64,000 bases of DNA, taken from Luteolibacter sp. LG18 (GTDB taxonomy: Bacteria; Verrucomicrobiota; Verrucomicrobiia; Verrucomicrobiales; Akkermansiaceae). A model generated the notes under the pieces. That model made no database searches, was not told the DNA's origin, and worked only from the letters and a program-made list of their open reading frames with translations. Of the stretch, positions 26,589-35,863 are shown piece after piece. The stretch is from NCBI RefSeq assembly GCF_036322585.1, contig NZ_AP024600.1, forward strand, positions 3,410,001-3,474,000, in the 5' to 3' direction. Position 1 is the stretch's first letter; each line of letters opens with the position of its first letter. The translations under genes and the position numbers were made by a program.

Positions 26589-28694
26589 TTGGTTTTCGGG
26601 AGCGCCAATGCGATCACGGTTTCCACCCCGGTCTTCAATCCGCAAGAGGCTGATTCGGCCACGAAATTCACCGTGGTGGTGTCCTGCGCCACCTCGGGAT
26701 CGGTGATCCACTACACGCTCAACGGCGCGGAACCCACTATCTATGATCCGGTTATATCTTCCGGTTCGACGGTGTTGATTGATCGTGATCTGACATTGAA
26801 AGCGAAGGCGTGGGTGACCTCGGATTCGAGCGCCACCGCGACCGCCGGATTCGCGGTGACCGGTGCCGTTTCCGCCGGAGCGGTACACGCCCAAGCATTG
26901 AAATCGACTGAAGCGGTTTATGCATGGGGTTCCCAGTATTACGGCAAACTGGGCAACAACGTCGTCACGAATTCGAATCTGGCAACCCCTACAACGCCCT
27001 CACGCTCTGCCGGAAATCCGATTGCGGATGCCTGGGCCATCGCCTCGGGCGTCAACCAAAGCATCATTCTGGACCACTCCGGAAATCCCTGGTGCTACGG
27101 ATATGGCGTATCTGGTGAAATGGGAAACAACGACAACGCCACCCAAGGCTACGCCGTCCGGGTCGTGAAGAGCACAACCGCCGGTGATTGGTTGACCGGA
27201 TGTATCGGTGTCGCCGCCGGCCAGTTCTTCAACGGAGCCCTGACTTCCGATGGGAAGGTCTATACATGGGGCTCCAATACCGGCACCGGGAGATTGGGCG
27301 GCGGGAACCCAACCGGTTCGCGCCTTTATGCCGGACTGGTGAAAAAACAGGTCTCCGGAAGCCCACAGGACCTCACCGGCATTACTCAAATCGATTTCGG
27401 TGACGGCCAAGGCTTGGCAAAGGATTCCAACGGCCATCTATGGAGCTGGGGCTCCAACAGCAACGGCCAGCTTGGGAACGGCGGCACCAGCGGCTACCAG
27501 GTCTACGCCGCTCCCGTGCTGTTGAACTCAACTCCCACCGAGCTTTCGGACGTTTGGGATATTTCATCAGGGGACCTGCACTCGGCCGTCGTCCGGTGGA
27601 ACACGTCCGTCTCGGGCCTGCTGGGGAGCGTGTGGTGCTTCGGAAACCAGGCCAGCGGACGTCTCGGCAACGGTGTCACCACGAATTCCGACGTTGGATA
27701 TCCCACCCAGGTTAAAATCGACAACGCTCCTACCTACCTCGGTAGCATCGTCCGGGTCAGCGCCGGTTCCTCGCATACCCTGGCAATGGACAACACCGGA
27801 CACGTTTGGGCCTGGGGATACAACGGTTACGGGGCACTTGGGGACGGAGGCACGGCCAACAGCGCTTTCGCCGTCAAGGTCAAGAAGCCCGCTGTCGCGG
27901 GCCCTGGCACGACTGCAGGGGACGACTACCTCTCCAACGTGGTGTGGATCTCCGCCGGAGGCTCCGGTAACAACAACTTCAGCCTCGCCGTCACCAAGGA
28001 CGGAACGATCTACGCATGGGGCATCGACACCTCCGGACAGATGGCGTCCGGAAGCACCTCCAGCGGTGCCCACTCCCTGCCGGTGGCGGTTCCGACCCTC
28101 AAACTGCTGCCGAATTTCCCCGAGATCAGCTTGGTTTCCACCGTCAACCAACCGAATGCCCCGGGTTCGGTCAGCCTCGTTGCAACCGTGACCGACCAGG
28201 ATGGTCCCTCCGACATCCAGAAGGTGGAATTCTACCGCAACGGTTCGCTGGCGGGAACGGTGACCGCGTCTCCATGGACCTACACGCTGACCAATGTTGC
28301 GGCAGGCACCCACCACATTTATGCCGTTTCCACGGACCAAGCGGGCAACACCTGCTACTCGCTGCCTTCCGACATCACCATCAATTCCACCAACAGCGCC
28401 GACACCGACGGCGACGGGCTGCCCGACTGGTGGGAGATGCAATATTTCGGCGTCGATTCGGAGCATCTCTCAAGCGTCAACCCCGATGATGACACGGCGG
28501 ATCACGATGGGGTGAGCAACCTCGACGAGTACCGGATGGGAACCAATCCCACGGTCTACAATGACTTCGGCCCCGGGACGACTGGATATGAGTCCTACGG
28601 CTACGATGACCTGGACCGCCTGATCCAGGTCACCGGCCCCCAACCGCGGTCCTATGGCCTCGATCCCGCCGGAAACATCGAAAGCGCCAACTGA
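26589..28694 (+). CDS. RCC1-repeat secreted protein with RHS-like tail; start region damaged
   Basis: The frame is open from 26523, but the only usual start codon is a TTG at 26589, inside what reads as a signal peptide (LTVSSVFYCSALVFGSANA). ATGATG at 26519 is one base out of frame, so a one-base change after it probably broke, or mis-sequenced, the start. Domains: chitobiase-C-like beta domain (IHYTLNGAEPT), seven RCC1-type blades (VYAWGSQYYGKLGNN, LWSWGSNSNGQLGNG, VWAWGYNGYGALGDG), a bacterial Ig-like domain (VEFYRNGSLAGTV), TSP3-like DTDGDGLPD and DHDGVSNLDEY motifs, then a short RHS stub (YGYDDLDRLIQVTGP). RCC1 beta-propellers often mediate adhesion or binding. It directly precedes the RHS toxin gene. 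Confidence 0.7.
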   Translation: MVFGSANAITVSTPVFNPQEADSATKFTVVVSCATSGSVIHYTLNGAEPTIYDPVISSGSTVLIDRDLTLKAKAWVTSDSSATATAGFAVTGAVSAGAVHAQALKSTEAVYAWGSQYYGKLGNNVVTNSNLATPTTPSRSAGNPIADAWAIASGVNQSIILDHSGNPWCYGYGVSGEMGNNDNATQGYAVRVVKSTTAGDWLTGCIGVAAGQFFNGALTSDGKVYTWGSNTGTGRLGGGNPTGSRLYAGLVKKQVSGSPQDLTGITQIDFGDGQGLAKDSNGHLWSWGSNSNGQLGNGGTSGYQVYAAPVLLNSTPTELSDVWDISSGDLHSAVVRWNTSVSGLLGSVWCFGNQASGRLGNGVTTNSDVGYPTQVKIDNAPTYLGSIVRVSAGSSHTLAMDNTGHVWAWGYNGYGALGDGGTANSAFAVKVKKPAVAGPGTTAGDDYLSNVVWISAGGSGNNNFSLAVTKDGTIYAWGIDTSGQMASGSTSSGAHSLPVAVPTLKLLPNFPEISLVSTVNQPNAPGSVSLVATVTDQDGPSDIQKVEFYRNGSLAGTVTASPWTYTLTNVAAGTHHIYAVSTDQAGNTCYSLPSDITINSTNSADTDGDGLPDWWEMQYFGVDSEHLSSVNPDDDTADHDGVSNLDEYRMGTNPTVYNDFGPGTTGYESYGYDDLDRLIQVTGPQPRSYGLDPAGNIESAN

Positions 28695-28726
28695 ACGCGA
28701 AGCATCATTTCTAGAATACAAATTTC

Positions 28727-31700
28727 ATGAATTCGTTTTTCTTCCGCAAGCTGGTCTTCAATGCTTTAGCCAGCCTGGTTGTTCCGTGTGTCACATTCGC
28801 ACAGAGTTCCGAGGATCCGGTCGTTGAAAACCCCACCGGTTGGAACATCGCAACCATTCCTTATCAGAGCTCGGGTGGGGAAAATGTCAGCGAATACTTC
28901 AGCGGTCAGAAGATCCATAGTTCTCTGGCCGTGGGGGAATCTTCTCCGAACCCGGCTCCCGCGATCGTGGAAATCGGCCCTGAACTCCGCGAACTGGCCA
29001 ACGGTCTGCGGAATGATCCGCTCAGGATCTTCAACTATGTCCGCAACGAGATCGAGTCCCAGCTCTACTTCGGCCTGAAAAAGGGTCCGCAGGTCACCTT
29101 TCATGAAGGAAGTGGCAACGATCTCGACAAGGCGTTCCTTCTTGCCGCACTGCTTGAATCGGCGAAAGCCAATGATTCTTCCGCGAACATAGGCACCCTC
29201 AGTTTCGCCACAGGATGGCAGGAGCTTCCCTACTACACCGGTGGTCTGAATCTTCCCGACGTGTGTTCCTTGTGGCGGATCTCAGGGAGCGCCAATCCCA
29301 GCGGCACTAACGCCGGTCGCTATTTGTATCATCCCACGGTACCGAATCCAACCAGCCTCGCCTCGAAGCAGCTTGCTCTCGCTGCCAACGTTGCGACTGA
29401 CCAAGGTTATTGGAATGCCTCCCGGCTCGTTGTTTCGAACGGCAATATCAAGATACGCCGCTTCTGGCTCCGCATGGGTTCCCAGAACCTGGACCCGTGG
29501 TCGGTGGTCTATCGCCAGGCGCCTCGCAGGGAATTGACCGAGTCACCTTGGGCGCAACCCGACCCGGCAGACCTCTTGCACGGAACCACCGCAGTGGATG
29601 ACACCGACCCGGCAAACGAATCGACCCGTATCGGTCTCACATGGACCCCGACGCCGGGTGATTCAGTGGCCACCGAAATGCCTATTTCCTCCTCCTACAA
29701 ATATGATCTCTGCGGCTTTCTCGGAAACAGGACCACCTTGGGCCTGCAGAATATCAAAAAACAGGAGAACCTCGGGAAAATTTCCGCGGACAATCTTCTT
29801 GGACGCTACAAACTCGTCAAAATCGCCTATTCGGCTTTGCCTGAAGCGGGGCTGACTTCCGATAGCAGTGGCTCGCTCCTGTCCGCGAAACTGGCCGCCC
29901 GCATGGAGATTTATCTGGGGGCGGGAAGCTACACGGTCTCCGGCACCACCACAAACAACACGTGGTCCGTCCTCACTCCGACCCTCAATGAACGGCGTGT
30001 ATGGGTCGAGTTTGTCGGCACGGCGGCCCAGTTGAATGCGGAAGGATCGAGCGTTCCGCTTTCCACCTACACCTTCCCGACCGTCAACACCAAGAAGGTG
30101 ATTCTTGCCACGAAGTTCGTCCTGCCGATGTCGGGATACCCTGCGAACGCCGAGGTTAAGGCCGATGTTCTTGTTGACCGCAGCTCCGATTCTCCTGCGG
30201 TTCAGCTAAGGGCCTACCATACGCTCTTCTACGGCTTCAATCCCAAGAAGGGCACCCTTCGTTATCGGCAGGAGAAGCTGGATGAACTCATGCATCAAGC
30301 GGAGCGCCGCTTTCCGGGCTCGGTTTCGTCCGATGCGGGGATCTTGTGGCTTCAGATTTCGGACCTGGATCTCCGGAAGGAAATCGTTCTCGAAATGCTC
30401 AACGTCCAGGGTCTCACCTGGCTTTCCCAGACTGCCTCCGCACGGCGCACTCTCGGCGATGTCTTCGACGCCAACCTTGAGAAATCCTTCTCACTGGGAC
30501 GGATGAGCCAGAACAACGCCTACTTCGTCGACGCCTTCCTGCAATTGACCGCCGCCAGCAGCAGGCTCGGACAATACCAAGGGGCGGGTGGTGAGATCGC
30601 CGCGTCCATGGCCTCCATGCTCGTGGAGAGCGGTCTGGAGCACAGCTTGATCGAACAGGTGGGTAAGGTAAACACAAGTAACGGCAAGGACAAGCCTCCG
30701 TATGGAAAGTCCACCGTCAATCAACTCGGCTACAACACCGTTCCGATGTGGGTGTTGACCCAAGGATACATCCCCGGAACCGAGTCGGGCTTCTGGGGTG
30801 GATCGCCCAACAATACCCACAACCAGCGGGTAACTCTGAAGAACGATTTCACCGCCAGGCTGGTTGCTGCCGATAGCGCGATCGACAACACCCAACAGTC
30901 CCTCTGGAGATATCCCGCCATCTCCCTGCGAGGCTATAGCGACCAAGCCGAGGCGTTCATCTCCATGAACCAGATCCGGATGTCGGTGGGAGACAGCCAG
31001 GGTGGCTACTCTGTCGCCGGTGAGCTCATCGACCCGAATCTGATGTTGAAGCAGATCGTGACTCCCGCTGGCTACAACCAGGTCAGGGTTGTGCCCGGAG
31101 AGGTCACCATCAGCGAACCGACCTGCAAGGTCGTGGACAGCCATGGTGCGGATCCCGTCAACCTTTACAACGGCAGCTTCGATTATGCGGACGTCGACTT
31201 GAAAATGGGGAGCGGCGAATTCCCGCAGGGCCTCACGTTCCAGCGCTATTACTCTTCCGCGAACGCCCACCGTGCATCCGCCGGCATGGGCTTCGGATGG
31301 ACGCACAATTGGAACCTGTTCATTACGGAAACCTCCGCCGCCGACCTTGCTCTTGGTGATGGTTCCGCCCGCCAGATGGTTCCATTCCTGGTAACGGCAA
31401 AAACCCTGAAGGAGTATCTCATCCCTCCTGCCTACGCCAGCGCCGGCGTGGCCGATCCTGCCACGCTCAACCCCGTCCGCTGGCACATGTGCGTGTGGTT
31501 GGGAAAGTGGGCCGCAGACCAGCTCACGCACAATGCCATCGTCGCTACTCTCGGCAACGAGTCCGAAACCTTCGTCCTCATGCCTGACGGCTCCTACGAG
31601 TCCGGCAGCGGATCAGGAATGGTTTTGAGCCGCGACGCCACCAGCCGGGAATTCACCTTGGTCCAAAAGGGCGGGAACACGATCGTCTTCAATCCCTTGT

Positions 31701-33343
31701 ATTCGGGCTATTACTACAATCAGGGGCGTGCTAGCTCGCTGACCGGTCCGGACGGCCAAACCCTCAACTTTTCCTGGAATACGAATGGATTGCAGAAAGT
31801 AGAATCCACGGTTGGCGGCAAGAATCGCGGTATTTCTTTCACCTACGCCACCACCGGCTCGCATCTGATGACGAACGCCAAGCTGTATTACGGGACGGAT
31901 TCCGTGTCCACCCTCTACGGCTATGACGGAAACGGGAACCTCAAGGAGCAGACCGATCCGGAAAACCTCACTCCCGTCCAGTCGGAGTATGCGAACTCCA
32001 ACAACAAGACCCGCTATTATTATCGGGAGGATGAGGTCTCGTCTCCGTCCGACACGTTCCGGGCCCGGATGACCAAGGTGGTCAATCCCGAGAACCAGGT
32101 CACGGCCTTGAATGCCTACGACCAGATCGGGCGGGTCAGCAGCCAGTATCAGAACGGGGATACGGCTAGCCAACCGTGGCTCTTCTTTTACAACGGTATC
32201 CGTAACGAAGAGCAGGATCCAGCCAACGGAATCAAGCAGTACCTCTACAGCGATCGAGGCCAATTGTGGGGCGAGGTCGATGCGCTGGGCTACACCACCA
32301 CCCGCGTCTTCGACGACGAGGGGCGGATCATCAAGGAGACCGATCCCGCGGGGGGCTGGGTGCAAACAACCTACGATGTCAACAGTAACCCCATCCTCAC
32401 CAACCGCTATGCCAACTCCGGGCAAACGGTTCCCTGGACCACCGCGGCGACATTCGACTCCCTCAGCCGGCCGCTGAACATCACCGACGAGCTGGGACGA
32501 ACCACGACGTTCACCTACTTCCCCGGCAGCACCAGCCGCTCCGCCCAGACGATGACTCTGGACGGCAAGACCACCACCTACACCTTGATGGGTTCCGGGT
32601 GGGCCAAGGGCATGCCCGCGACCATCACCGACCGCGACGGTTATGTGACCACCTACACCTACAATGAAGCCGGTTGGACCGCGTCCATTGTGGAGCGGAA
32701 CGCCCCGGCCAAGACCTTCAGCAATTACAATATCTTCGGCTCCCCCGGCACGACGGTCGATGAAAACGGCCACACCGATACGGCTACCTACAACAACCGG
32801 GACCAGGTGATTTCGGCGACCCGCGTTGACCCGAACAATTCGTCCTACTCGCACGTCGGCCGCACGATCTACGACGCCTGCGGCCGCATCGTCCGGGAGG
32901 AAACGGATACCGGTCGCTCCGGTGGCAAGAAAATCGTGGCCACCACCTATTCCGCTTCCGATCTGAAACTTGTGGAAACGTCGGCCGGAGGGGACGGAGT
33001 AGTGGGCACGTCAGACGACGTGGCCCAGACGTGGACCTACGATGCACGTGATTTCCTGATGTCCGAAACGGACATCTATGGAAACACCACCACCCACGAA
33101 TACTTCGCGAACGGCAAGGAGAAGAAGAGCAACCTTCCTGCCGACCCCGTGCATGGTGCCCGTGCGCACAACTACCTGGTCGACAACCTCGGCCGCGTGA
33201 CCGACGCCTCGGATGTTCTGAACCGGAACACCCACACGGCCTACGGCGATCACGAGGTGTTCTCGATGTCCACCGGGGGAAGCATCCGCGGCTCCCGGTC
33301 CACGGCGACGGACCCGATGAACTTCAACATCGTCCGTTACAGC
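28727..33343 (+). pseudogene. RHS polymorphic toxin gene, N-terminal part (interrupted by IS66)
   Basis: 1539 codons before the insertion point. Signal peptide (FNALASLVVPCVTFAQ), then a transglutaminase-like/pre-RHS region (RIFNYVRNEIESQLYFG, GNDLDKAFLLAALLE), a long linker, a DUF6531-like entry to the RHS shell (ADPVNLYNGSFDYADVDLKM, GFGWTHNWNLF) from about residue 800, and many YD repeats (YGYDGNGNLKEQTDPEN, RGQLWGEVDALGYTTTR). The RHS part normally forms a hollow shell around a C-terminal toxin. As it stands the frame runs 27 bp into the IS66 element and stops at 33370. Joining it to 35864-38605 restores one continuous frame of 2452 residues with no other break, so the damage is the insertion alone. 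Confidence 0.88.
33336..33343. repeat. IS66 target-site duplication, left copy
   Basis: GTTACAGC directly abuts the left IS end; the identical 8 bp recurs at 35856-35863 directly after the right end. Eight base pairs is the usual IS66-family duplication length. Confidence 0.95.
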
Positions 33344-33393
33344 GTAAGCGCTCCATGCGGCCTCTCTTGACCGAGGATGCATGAAGCCGCTTT

Positions 33394-34995
33394 TCAGGAC
33401 GCAGCTTGGATCGGCACGAGCACCTCGTTCGTAGGCTGCCAGTTCTTCGGGAGCAAGGCGTCGATTTCCGAGGCCTTCATCCCGGGCAGGCGTTCGAGAA
33501 CGTCCCGCAGGTAGGCATACGGTTCGTGGCCGTGTCGCTTCGCGCTCTCGATGAGCGTGTAGAGGATGGCGCTGCGGTCCCCGGTGTCCTCGCCTCCGAC
33601 GAACATCCAGTTCTTCTTGCCCACCGCCGTCGGACGGATCGCGTTCTCGGTGAGGTTGGTGTCGATTTCCGCTTTTCCGTGGCGGACGAAGGTTTCGAGC
33701 TTCTGCCACAGCGCGAGGGTGTAATCGATGGCTCGTCCCAGCGGACTCTTCGGCAACACGGACACGTTGGCACGCAGCCGCTGCAGGTCGAGGCGGAAGC
33801 CTTCGAGGATCGGGATGCTTTGCTCCCGACGTATGGCAGCCCGTTCCTCTGGCCCTGCCCGGGTTTGGCGTAGTTCCTTTTCGATGGCGTAGAGGCCGCC
33901 GATGGCTTTGAGCGGTCCGGCCGCGAGGGTCTGCCCGCTTTGATACGCTTCGTGGAACTTGCGCCGGGCGTGGGCCCAACAGGCGGCCTGCGTGATCTCC
34001 GGATGCCGGGCGGCGTAGGTGTCGTAGGCGCGATACCCGTCGCTCTGGAGGATGCCGCTGAACCCGACGAGCAGATCATTCAGGCAAGCGCTGCCGCGGC
34101 TGGTGCGCCACTGGTAGAGGACATCGCCGCCAGGGCGGTGCAGGGTCCAAAGATAGCCGAGACCGGTTTTGCCGGTGCCGGGGGCGAGGTATTTGACCGG
34201 TGTCTCGTCGGCCTGGAGGTAATCGCCCGCGAGCAGGTCTTCATGGATGTGCCGGTAGAGCGGCTTGAGCCAGAAGGCGGCGAGTTCCGCCCAGCGACAC
34301 AGCGTGTTGCGCCCGATGGCGACGCCATGTCGACGGGCGAGGATCTGTTCCTGACGGTAGAACGGCAAGTGGTCGCAGTATTTCGAGACGAGGGCGTGGG
34401 CGATGAGCGCCGGCGTGGCCGTGAGGCCGTCCTGAAGCCGCGGCGGGAGTTTGGCGGTGACGGGGGCCGCATCGCGGTCGGCGACACGGACGTAGGTGGG
34501 CCGGATCAGGCGGCGGATGAAGATCCGGCCGGGCTGGTAGTCGAGTTGGTCGCTGCGTTCCTCTCCAATCCTGCGCCAAGCTTCCGGGCAGGCTTTGACC
34601 GGCTCGGGCAGCAGCACTTCCTCGACAACGGGCAGATGGTCGGGGATGCGCTCGCGGCGCGGCTTGCGATCAGGACGGGCGACGCTTGCTGCGCTGGCCT
34701 CCACCACCGGTGCGTCGCCGAAGGTCGGGGAGGCCGGGGCTTTTCCCGGCGGTTCACCCAGCAGGAGTTCGAGCTGGGCCGGGTCGAGCGCCTCGCTGCT
34801 CTTGCCGAAGAGTTTGCGCAACACCAGGTCAAGCTTCTGGCGCAAAAGGCCGATGAGTTCCTCCTGGTTGCGGAGCTGCTCGCGCTGGCTGTCGATCAGC
34901 TCGGCCTGGAGCTGATTCTGCTCGCGCAACAGCCCGAGGGTCTCCCGCAGGGAGGAGTTTTCCTCAAGTGGCTGTTGTTCGCGCTCGGGTGTCAT
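33394..34995 (-). CDS. tnpC: IS66 transposase TnpC (DDE)
   Basis: 533 residues from the ATG at 34995 (an in-frame extension to 35037 is possible). N-terminal coiled coil rich in Gln, Leu and Glu (LREQNQLQAELIDSQREQLR), then the IS66 region and DDE core: YLQADETPVKYL, GILQSDGYRAYD and LTENAIRPTAVGKKNWMFVG supply the three acidic residues. The C-terminal IS66 motif YLRDVLERLPG is present. Full length for the family, so it should be active. Confidence 0.95.
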   Translation of the reverse strand: MTPEREQQPLEENSSLRETLGLLREQNQLQAELIDSQREQLRNQEELIGLLRQKLDLVLRKLFGKSSEALDPAQLELLLGEPPGKAPASPTFGDAPVVEASAASVARPDRKPRRERIPDHLPVVEEVLLPEPVKACPEAWRRIGEERSDQLDYQPGRIFIRRLIRPTYVRVADRDAAPVTAKLPPRLQDGLTATPALIAHALVSKYCDHLPFYRQEQILARRHGVAIGRNTLCRWAELAAFWLKPLYRHIHEDLLAGDYLQADETPVKYLAPGTGKTGLGYLWTLHRPGGDVLYQWRTSRGSACLNDLLVGFSGILQSDGYRAYDTYAARHPEITQAACWAHARRKFHEAYQSGQTLAAGPLKAIGGLYAIEKELRQTRAGPEERAAIRREQSIPILEGFRLDLQRLRANVSVLPKSPLGRAIDYTLALWQKLETFVRHGKAEIDTNLTENAIRPTAVGKKNWMFVGGEDTGDRSAILYTLIESAKRHGHEPYAYLRDVLERLPGMKASEIDALLPKNWQPTNEVLVPIQAAS

Positions 34996-35046
34996 CGGAC
35001 GCGCACATGCTACGATGGATGGAGTAGTCCCCGGCAAGCCGGATGT

Positions 35047-35400
35047 TCACTCCCGCTCATACCACGGACGCATCCGCGCTCCCTTCAGGTCGATACCGTC
35101 GGTGAGCATGGCAAGGGCCTCCGGGGCGAGCTTGAGCTTGCCTCCGCGGCCATCCGACGGCTTCGGCCACGAGAAGGTACCCTTTTCAAGCCGTTTGGCG
35201 TGAACCCACAGGCCGGTGCCATCCCAATGGAGGAGCTTGATGCGATTGCGCGAGCGGTTCGAGAAGACGAAGACCGCTCCGCTGCGCGGGTCCTCGCCGA
35301 GCTGGCCTGTGACCAGCGCGTGGAGGCTGTCGAAGGACTTCCTCATGTCGCACGGCTCCAGCGCCAGGAAGACGCGCAGGCTGCCGGAGAGAGTCAGCAC
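35047..35400 (-). CDS. tnpB: IS66 accessory protein TnpB
   Basis: 117 residues starting at GTG 35400. The family motif MRKSFDSLHALV and FVFSNRSRNRIKLLHWDGTG, then RLEKGTFSWP, identify IS66 Orf2. Its start overlaps the end of tnpA (GTGCTGA), suggesting translational coupling. The frame stays open upstream, giving a false 250-residue reading that overlaps tnpA; TnpB proteins are about 115 residues, so the GTG start was preferred. TnpB is needed with TnpA and TnpC for IS66 transposition. Confidence 0.93.
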   Translation of the reverse strand: MLTLSGSLRVFLALEPCDMRKSFDSLHALVTGQLGEDPRSGAVFVFSNRSRNRIKLLHWDGTGLWVHAKRLEKGTFSWPKPSDGRGGKLKLAPEALAMLTDGIDLKGARMRPWYERE

Positions 35401-35795
35401 GGGCGGGTGGAGGTAAGATGGCGGAGCAGCTCCGCCACCCAGGCGAGGTGCTTGCGGTTGGCCACCTCGATGCGGGTGCCGTCGGCAAGCGTGACGCGCA
35501 GGGGCTCGGCGACGGCTGCCTGGACCGAAGGCTCCATGGGCGCGTCCACCACAACTTCGGCAAAGGAGTGTTGAACGGGTTCCGGTTCCTGCTGATCCCG
35601 GCGACGCTTCTGCACCCAGGTGGCGAAGGTCGGATACTTCAAGCCGTGTTGGCGGCAGAAGGCCATCGCCGACTGTCCGCCGCGCTCGAAGGCATCGAGC
35701 AGGGCCTCGCGTTGGGAGGGCTCGATCAGCACGCGGCCGCGGGAATCCGATCGGATCAAACCCGGCCCGCCACCGGGATCTACGATAGAGGTCAT
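35394..35795 (-). CDS. tnpA: IS66 accessory protein TnpA (HTH)
   Basis: 133 residues. The middle carries a helix-turn-helix-like stretch (REALLDAFERGGQSAMAFCR, HGLKYPTFATWVQKRR) as in IS66 Orf1 proteins, and the C-terminal motif is RVTLADGTRIEVA. The ATG at 35795 lies inside the loop of a 13-bp inverted repeat, so expression is probably held down by RNA structure. Confidence 0.9.
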   Translation of the reverse strand: MTSIVDPGGGPGLIRSDSRGRVLIEPSQREALLDAFERGGQSAMAFCRQHGLKYPTFATWVQKRRRDQQEPEPVQHSFAEVVVDAPMEPSVQAAVAEPLRVTLADGTRIEVANRKHLAWVAELLRHLTSTRPC

Positions 35796-35823
35796 TCATG
35801 CCTATGTATCACCTCTATCGTAG
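35780..35823 (-). promoter_or_regulatory. 13-bp inverted repeat enclosing the tnpA start codon
   Basis: CTACGATAGAGGT (35780-35792) and ACCTCTATCGTAG (35811-35823) are exact inverted repeats separated by 18 bases. In the minus-strand transcript the tnpA ATG lies in the loop and the first tnpA codons form one arm, while the AGAGG of the other arm could be the ribosome site. This resembles structures at IS ends that block translation from transcripts entering from outside. Confidence 0.6.
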
Positions 35824-35855
35824 GTCCGGGAACGGGGGGCGTGTGGAGCGCTTAC

Positions 35856-35863
35856 GTTACAGC
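35856..35863. repeat. IS66 target-site duplication, right copy
   Basis: GTTACAGC, identical to the left copy. Removing the element plus one copy rejoins the RHS codons Arg-Tyr-Ser and Asp-Ala-Ala in frame. Confidence 0.95.

Larger units (their letters stand above)
33344..35855 (-). mobile_element. Complete IS66-family insertion sequence
   Basis: 2512 bp with inverted ends beginning GTAAGCGCTCCA (left at 33344, right reading inward from 35855); the first 12 bases match exactly and 16 of 19 overall. It carries tnpA, tnpB and tnpC, all on the minus strand, all intact, in the usual IS66 order, and no passenger genes. Exact 8-bp duplications flank it. Together these mark a complete and probably recent insertion into the RHS toxin gene. 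Confidence 0.96.

Noticed and set aside
35047-35799. A 250-residue version of TnpB starting at 35799
   Set aside because: It overlaps tnpA in full, its first half is Arg/Pro-rich noise, and TnpB proteins are about 115 residues; the GTG at 35400 fits.
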